In this document: positions 19,918 to 64,000 of the stretch, one piece after another | Numbering within the stretch: the stretch's first letter is position 1 | Layout: each line of letters opens with the position of its first letter | From: Dromaius novaehollandiae | Lineage: Eukaryota > Chordata > Aves > Casuariiformes > Dromaiidae | Direction: 5' to 3' | DNA length: 64,000 bases | NCBI RefSeq assembly: GCF_036370855.1 | Contig: NC_088105.1 | Span: 14,467,619-14,531,618 of the forward strand | Translations under genes and position numbers: made by a program | Notes under the pieces: generated by a model | The model's database searches: none | What the model saw: only the letters and a program-made list of their open reading frames with translations | Told to the model about the DNA's origin: nothing

Positions 19918-22816
19918 TTTTAGACTACTGTTTGGGGTTTTTGTTTTTTTTAAATGAGGAACAAAATGAAAAGTGAAGTCTCTGAAAAATTCCTTTGCAT
20001 GCTATTATTTTTTTTAACATAATGGATTTACCAGCTTTCAAGTGCAAAAATTAATCTTCTGAGAAAACATAACTGGCCTAAGAATTCTACACAGAGAAAA
20101 AGAATACTTGGTTACCAGCATACGTGCAAAATAAATTGCTTTAGTAATTATGGATTTAGGGAGAGAGATACATTTGTGTGTGTTTAACTTGATGAGTGTG
20201 TCCTTGTAAACAAATAAGGCAGTGATGAAATTAGCAAAATGTAGTAAACTGCAATAATAATGATGTAACAGGGTCAGTGTGTTTAGTTAGCTCATTACAT
20301 GTTAAAGATGCACTGTGCAAAGAATTTTATATTGAAGACTTTCTACAAGTTAATGCATTTAAATTTGACACTTGCATCACAGAAATGAATGAATTTTTCA
20401 AATTCAGATGATTTTCTTAAGATTTTAGTTATCTGAGCTGAAGGTAAATTTGATGCTTTATTTCCTTGAGGAAAGAAAGTAGTTTGGATGCATGCAGTGC
20501 CCAAAACAATGGAGACAACAGGAGCCCTATTCACAAGTAGCGAATAAAAGTGAATTGACTATAAAGTTCTTATTCTTCAACTGTGCACCTTTAATAGTGT
20601 AATGGTCCCTTTTACATAAGAAGGGAATATATTTTCCTATTTGCATATGAACATTTTTAAGACACCAGTCTTGGCATTGCCTGGTCTGGCTTTGGATGTA
20701 CATTATATTGAAACAATTGTGGGGTTGTTTTTTTTTTATGTTTAACTCCAAGTGAAAATTGCTAGTAAACTGCATTCTGACTGTAGAATTTAACTACGTA
20801 ATAAACTCTATGCATATAAGACCCATTTTACTTGGTTTTAAGTTTCATAATGATGTTGGCTTAATCTTAACCTAGTATGTAGCTGGGCAGTTCAGTGACA
20901 GCAAGCCATGTGGCTCCCCCAAAAGGATATTCCTGAATTACAGTGTGTATAGACTGATACTTCACAGTGTAAAGATGAAACAGCAATTATCTATCCCTGT
21001 AAAGCTACAAGAATCTTTATTTGCTTTTTCCCTTAGCACTTGGACTTATATTTTGGGAACTGAAATAGGAGGGAGGCAAAGGAAGAGAGACAGACATCCC
21101 ATACCCTGTTTCCAGAACTGTCAGGGGTGGCTACTGCCTAGATCTTCCAGAGACATTTACAGATACAGAAAACCTATCAGGAAAGGTGGTTAGGACTGGA
21201 AGATCCCCCACAGAGGATCCTAACAGGATAAAAACCAAGCTAGTTTTAAAACAATGATTAACTTATTGCAAACATGTCAGAAGGGACTGGATAGTAGTAG
21301 ATCTATCTAATTCTCTGGTCCTAAAGTTACTAAGCCAAGTCTAGAGTGACAGCACTTCAGTAGCCTTTACTCTGGCTCTTGAAGTTGGCTAACAACTGTT
21401 GAACAGCAGCAGCTCATTTGACTTTGATAATTTCTCTAGTGTTGGCATGTGCCAACTTTAAGAGAAGTCTGCATTCTGCAGACTGCCAAAGCCTGTATCT
21501 TGAGAAACCAACTGAACCCCTTTTTTGCAGTAGTAACTGAATTCTTTATCCCCTGATGTGACATACCATGTTTGAGAGCAATTCAAATAAAGTACAGGGA
21601 TTTCAGAACTTTTTGAATACAGATTAAACTCTTCTGTTTAAAGCAGAAATTGATTCAGCTGCAACATTTGCAAAGTAAGTTCTGAAAAGTTAAGTTCCAA
21701 AAAGCCCTCCATTACCTGATAGTTTAACAAATGTTTAACTGACGAATACCACCATACAAGAATTACATAATACAAAATCTCATAGATGAAAAATCAACTC
21801 CATAAAAAGTTTAATGATGGAGTTATCAGATGCACCACTTAAAAGTTACTGTAACTTTGCACTTACTTTATAAACAATGAATGTAAAAGAGAAAAGTAAA
21901 CTTATCTCCCATAATACCATCCTCCTCTATTAAAACAGATGACTGAAGCACTTCATATGCCACTCACTGACTAATTCCATATTTGCAATAGCTTATTTCC
22001 ATAATTTAAATACAGCACAATGGCTCATGGCAAGTTTGTAGAACTACAATTTAATTCGAGTAAACACAGGTATTTCCATTACTATTTAAAATATACATAT
22101 GCCCCTGAAAACATCAGAAGTTTAACTGTAGACACTGCTTTTAGTAGAAGATTCTAAACTAGGACATAGAATAAAATAATACCAGGCTTTACATATAGTA
22201 ACATCACTACAAACTTGTTTTGCTTTGTACTTTCTTCACGATGACCCATTCGATATTCAGAGGAGAAATAAATTTAAAGGAACTATTAAACTGAACTTTG
22301 ACCATTTCTTGTAACTATGTTGAAACAAAATTAGCAAATTAATTTGCAGCATAAAATACAGGATTCTTCAAAACTTTCCAGCGTTGTGGAGAAAGTCTTC
22401 AAGGGAAGTTTTGTAGGAAACAGCAATGCAGGTCTCATTATCACCCATTTCACATGCACTGGTATAGTATTTTTCTAACACATAAATCTGTACTTCTCCA
22501 AAGCATAGTATCAGGATGTAATAGCGATAAAAGACATCAGCTATGAGACAGCATCACTTAAGAGCCCCAAGAGGTAGATGATGGTTTTTATCACTATTTT
22601 GGTTGTCGTAAAGCTGAGGCAAGGAGACCAAATAATTTGCCAAGCCCATGAAGTGTCAGAAAATGATCTGTGGTTCAGAAAGCCATGTCTTGACGTCCTG
22701 TTACGTTCAGCTGATGTTGTATACCTTTGCAGTATACCTTTGTGATCTTTTAACTGGTCTGAAATTCCAGCTGTGCAGAAGGCTAAAAACAAGACTAAGC
22801 TAGGCTAGATGGCTGT

Positions 22817-25255
22817 TCAGAATTTTCTTCTCATTTGACATTGATGAACTAATGGAAGCAGCTTGCCTTCCTCGTGAAGCCTTTGAGTATCTGTAGCACC
22901 TCCAACAAAAGTCCCATTGACAAACACCCTCGGGACCTATCAAGCATATGAAAATCACATCAGTTACTTTTAGGAACTAAGATAAAAATCTTAAATGAAC
23001 CCACATAGGGACTGTAGTACTCAACGCCAACCTTCTATGTATCTGATAATTATACTCATAATATGCAAAGATATATATACATATAGTCATAATACATTTT
23101 AATATTACCATATGATTCATATACATTTTCATAACATTTATATAGAAGGGAAACTGTTAACATTTCACACACCACTCAAAGTTAGGACAAAGTCATTATG
23201 GGAGATTGCAATAAATACAAAAACAAATAAGTCAAGTGAGCCTATGTAAAATTAAAGGAATTGCAACATAATTGTCAAGAAAATGGAGTAAATAACTCTG
23301 TACAAACTAAAACAGACTTTTATGATTCAACCAAACCTACAGCCTCAGTGGCAGTACAAACAAGATCACATCTGAGGAATACTCAGTCTCGTGAGGAAAA
23401 GACATTAGAGAATCCTTCTGCAGTACCTTGTATTTAATTTAGGAACTCACACTCAAAATTTATCTTGCCTCAAAAAAGTGCAGAATGTGTGGTCATAGTC
23501 CATGAAGAACATATCTGCAACATAATGTCTGTCTTTGCTTATAACATCTAAAAAGATATACTTACTGTTCTGCCACCAGTCATCTGCTCAAGAACGTCTT
23601 GGAACTGACTTCCGTTTTTATTCACATCAAGTTCTACAGCTGTGTAATTTACATTCATACCCTCAAAAAGTTTTTTTGCCATTTTGCAGTAGAAGCATGT
23701 TGTTTTAGAGAAAATCACAACACAGTTGTCTGAAATAATCTCCTGTATGTTCAAAAGAATGTTCAAGTCAGTGTGCATTGTAATTAAGTCCATGTATTTT
23801 AACAGTATCTAACAGTCACAAAAACAAATACGTAAGTTAGAAATCTCCTATTATGGTACCAAATACAGGAAAATCACTCCCTTTAAAGGTTTTCTGGACA
23901 TTTTTAACAAGGACAACTGAGGATTTCCCAGCCATGCTATGGGGATGGCTGGCTAGTTCTTAAGAATCTTCCTAACCACTATGCTTCATTCTCATTTTTT
24001 AAGGTAAACTGAAAAGCTTGTTTAGCTTGTAAGTTCTCCCTACTTCTAATCCAGAGCCACAAGAATCTTAATGTGAGGTGTAAGCCACTTTTCTTCAAAA
24101 AGTGTTGGCAAGATAGTCAAACAAGGAGCAGAATAGTGACTTCCACCAAGGTGTCTGTCAGGAAGATACCATCCACTGTACAGTTGGCACAAATCATTCA
24201 CATTTGTCCTGAAAACATCTCTGGTGGCCTAACACCTCCTGTAGGGAAGCATCCCATACTTTTACATCAGAATCAAAATCACTTCCCACCTGACTGCCAG
24301 GAAAGTCAGACCCTCGACCTCAGAAGCGGAGCTGAGGCCAAAGCGTAGCTGCTCCAGTGGAACACAAGTGCAGTGAGGCACAACCTCAGTCATCTGCAGA
24401 ACTACACCAAAGATAAAGTGACTGACTCTCCCTGCTCCTTAAGGCCTCAGTAAAAGGTACACACTGTTCTTCAAGGCTAGCTCAATGATCAAAACTGTCC
24501 CAACTGCAAGTAGAATACCTCCAATTAGTTAAAACGTAGTAGTTTCTAACTTTCAGTAATCCTGTAGTTTTTTTCTCTTAAGGGAGCAAAGAAACAGAGT
24601 AGAGTTAGCATTAACAATCCCCAACCAGAAGCACTGCTTCCACCTGTGAAGCTGTGTATTACCCACAACAACTGACTTCAGAGTGAGCAGAATCATTGTG
24701 GGGATTGTGGCCTACCCTAAGCTTCTCCTGCTCTCTGATCACACACCTCTTACAAACTGTAGAGGCTGTATCTCCTTGAAGTATTTGTACAGCTTTCCCC
24801 GTCTGTAAAGCAAACAGGATATCCTCATGATAAGCAAACTGGCAAAAAAGGGTATGAGTGGGAAGAAAGACAGACCCCCTATTACTTTGCTGCAAGGATA
24901 TCCAAGGTGGTTTTGTGCTGTCACTTGTGTATCTGTTCTTACTTGAAAGCAGTAATTCTACAAGGTTTAATGCCCAATACTGACGGCAACACTGAACTTA
25001 ACTAGCAAACAGGAAAAACAAAAAAAGGATCCAGCCTAGGAAGACGCAGCCAGTATTTGCTAATAGACATAAAGATCCAATTCAACATGCAAAACTACTT
25101 ACAGCACATCTTTATATAACTTAAGAAAAAAGCTAAGAATAACTCACTTTTGCAAACATTGAAAATGAGTACAAATCTCATAAATTCATTACCTGTATTT
25201 GATTCACAGCAGCATCACTAGACAATTCTATAGAAGTAGGCAGCCTATTTCCCAT
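22817..25255 (-). CDS. GLRX2: GLRX2 glutaredoxin-2, three coding exons (short isoform, 119 aa)
   Basis: Glutathione-dependent dithiol oxidoreductase; mammalian GLRX2 works in mitochondria, cytosol and nucleus and can bind a 2Fe-2S cluster. Minus-strand coding exons: 25255-25193 (spliced exon begins at 25256), 23742-23566 and 22936-22817. They join in frame to 119 codons plus TGA. The first segment MGNRLPTSIELSSDAAVNQI aligns with the human MESNTSSS...VNQIQ start. The thioredoxin-like fold carries active site C37-F-Y-C40 inside FSKTTCFYCKMAKKLF, cis-proline T80-V-P82, and GGATDT (92-97) for glutathione binding. C28 and C113 match the human C68-C153 structural disulfide pair. The active-site variant CFYC differs from human CSYC and the common CPYC. 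The protein ends HQCQMRRKF, shorter than the human tail. An upstream exon probably adds a mitochondrial leader. Confidence 0.95.
22937..23565 (-). other. GLRX2 intron between the last two coding exons
   Basis: Intron of 629 bp with donor GTAAGT and acceptor CTTGATAG (minus strand). AT-rich with scattered ATATAT-like tracts near 23070-23100. No other feature. Confidence 0.65.
23743..25192 (-). other. GLRX2 intron before the active-site exon
   Basis: Intron of 1450 bp with donor GTAATG and acceptor AACATACAG (minus strand). Moderately GC-balanced between 24.0 and 24.9 kb. Open frames there (24073-24348, 24659-24895) show no recognisable family. Confidence 0.65.
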
Positions 25256-25560
25256 TCTAAAACTAAAAAGAAATGAAAAAGTCAGACACTCAGGCTTTCA
25301 AACAAACACCACATTATTACTGCTCACAAATTATTTTAAGGGCTGGTTTCACTCAACCCATACAAGGGTCGGTTCTGTTTAAATATGCAAGGTGATTTCT
25401 CCCTCACACATAAATCCCTTCAGCAGCAATGCCTACGGTCTCATTAGCTCTCACATACCCGCAGTAGGTTCCAAATAAAGAGCCTGATTCAGAGTTTAAC
25501 CAAAACGGTTGTCTTTTCAATAAGGTTTTTTGGGGGATTGTTTGTTTGTTTGTTTTTTAC

Positions 25561-25802
25561 AACGACAGCGCGTATATACAAGCGTCAAAATAAGGCCCCG
25601 GGCATCCCCCTGCAGGGGCTGCTCGGACGCCTGCGCACTCCGAGGCCAGCCAGGACGCCCCCCTGCCGGCTCCCCCCTCAAGACGAGGCCCGAAGACCCC
25701 CGCGCCGGCGGGCAGCTGCCAGCCCCGCCGCCCCGCGCCCACCGCCCCGCGCCGCCGCCCCAGCGCCGCCGCCGCCCCGCGCAGCGCCCCCTGCAGGGCC
25801 AT
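25561..25802 (-). CDS. GLRX2: Probable GLRX2 mitochondrial first exon (donor uncertain)
   Basis: Inside the CpG island an ATG at 25802 in perfect Kozak context (GCCGCCATGG) opens MALQGALRGAAAALGRRRGA. It is Ala/Arg/Gly-rich without acidic residues near the start, like a mitochondrial presequence. The next exon (25256) begins with one base before its own ATG, so exon 1 must end in phase 2. Before the in-frame stop the only GT in that phase is TT then GTAAAA, placing the exon end at 25561. That gives 80 leader codons and a precursor of about 200 residues. The donor is weak; a GC donor, a different splice or a non-coding first exon remain possible. Human GLRX2 uses the same arrangement of a leader exon upstream of an internal ATG. 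Confidence 0.5.
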
Positions 25803-26240
25803 GGCGGCCCGCAGGAAGGGGCGGGGCTCCCGCGCAGTCCTCACTGCGGTCGGGCGCGCCGCAGGCCCCCGCCCCTCCTCCCGCGGCGGCGTGGGGCTGC
25901 CCGCCGCGCTGCCTGTGCCCGGGAGCACGCGCCGGCCGGGGGAGGGGGCTACTCTCCCTGCGCAGGCGCAGCCGTTGGATCGCGGTGCGGCCGTTGGCGT
26001 GGCCGTTGGCGGGGAGTGCGGCGCAGCGCGTGGCGCCTCAGGCGGGAGAGCTGCTGGGGCGGCCGCGGGCTGTGGGGAGCCCCGCGTATTTCCCAGAGCA
26101 GCGGGCAGAGGGATGGGGCGGCAGGGAAGGAAGGGAGGGAGAGCGCCGGTCCTGAGGGACGCGGCTGCGAGGAGGCTCCTGGGAGGGAAAGAAGGCCTGG
26201 GGCCGGAGGCACTGTGTGTGTGGCTGAGGCAGGGTGAAGC
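25570..26240. promoter_or_regulatory. CpG island: GLRX2 promoter region
   Basis: Sharp rise in GC and CpG density, with GGGGCGGGG-type boxes near 25820 and the repeat GCCGTTGG at about 25971-26008. It contains the candidate leader exon of GLRX2. CDC73 has its own island 2.4 kb further right, so this one most likely serves GLRX2 alone. Long open frames on both strands here are by-products of the GC content. Confidence 0.75.

Positions 26241-64000
<37,760 letters not shown>

Larger units (their letters stand above)
15896..22816. other. Convergent intergenic region between RO60 and GLRX2 3' ends
   Basis: AT-rich DNA between two genes that read toward each other. Either 3'UTR may extend into it. 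It contains A-rich tracts (16999-17022 and 17651-17664), a small hairpin (GGCCAGT and ACTGGCC around 17700-17721), the TTAA-flanked inverted-repeat element and an AT dinucleotide run, both listed separately. No exon or RNA gene was found. Confidence 0.55.

Overview
This window is vertebrate nuclear DNA. It has intron-rich genes with GT-AG junctions, CpG-island promoters and AT-rich introns. The closest fit is a bird: the introns are compact and there is a CR1 LINE tail. Another sauropsid cannot be excluded. No prokaryotic, organellar or viral gene was seen.

Four genes were recognised by reading exons across splice sites. Their order and orientation are those I recall for human 1q31: UCHL5 (-), RO60/TROVE2 (+), GLRX2 (-), CDC73 (+). 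UCHL5 is cut by the left edge, with coding exons 1-3 at 1262-4192. RO60 is complete, with eight coding exons at 7149-13790; they join in frame to 538 codons plus a stop, the human length. GLRX2 has three well-supported coding exons at 22817-25255, plus a probable mitochondrial first exon in the CpG island near 25.56-25.80 kb. CDC73 starts at 29021 and runs off the right edge; its first ten coding exons (residues 1-324 of about 531) are present.

Three CpG islands mark the promoters. The first (about 3.88-4.72 kb) is shared by the divergent UCHL5 and RO60 genes. The second (about 25.57-26.24 kb) serves GLRX2. The third (about 28.68-29.66 kb) serves CDC73. RO60 and GLRX2 converge across about 9 kb of AT-rich DNA. 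The four products act in different processes: proteasome/INO80 deubiquitination, Ro RNP quality control, glutathione-dependent redox chemistry and Paf1-complex transcription. I see no sign that they form one pathway; the order looks like inherited synteny.

The non-genic part holds one CR1 LINE fragment, two short inverted-repeat elements (a TTAA-flanked piggyBac-like candidate and a 106-bp near-perfect foldback), a 177-bp tandem duplication just after CDC73 exon 2, and several simple repeats. One of these is a 35-nt A run starting six bases past the RO60 exon-7 splice site. I did not find a new multigene system. The most unusual items are the GLRX2 active site (CFYC where human has CSYC), the A35 tract, the foldback and the TTAA element.
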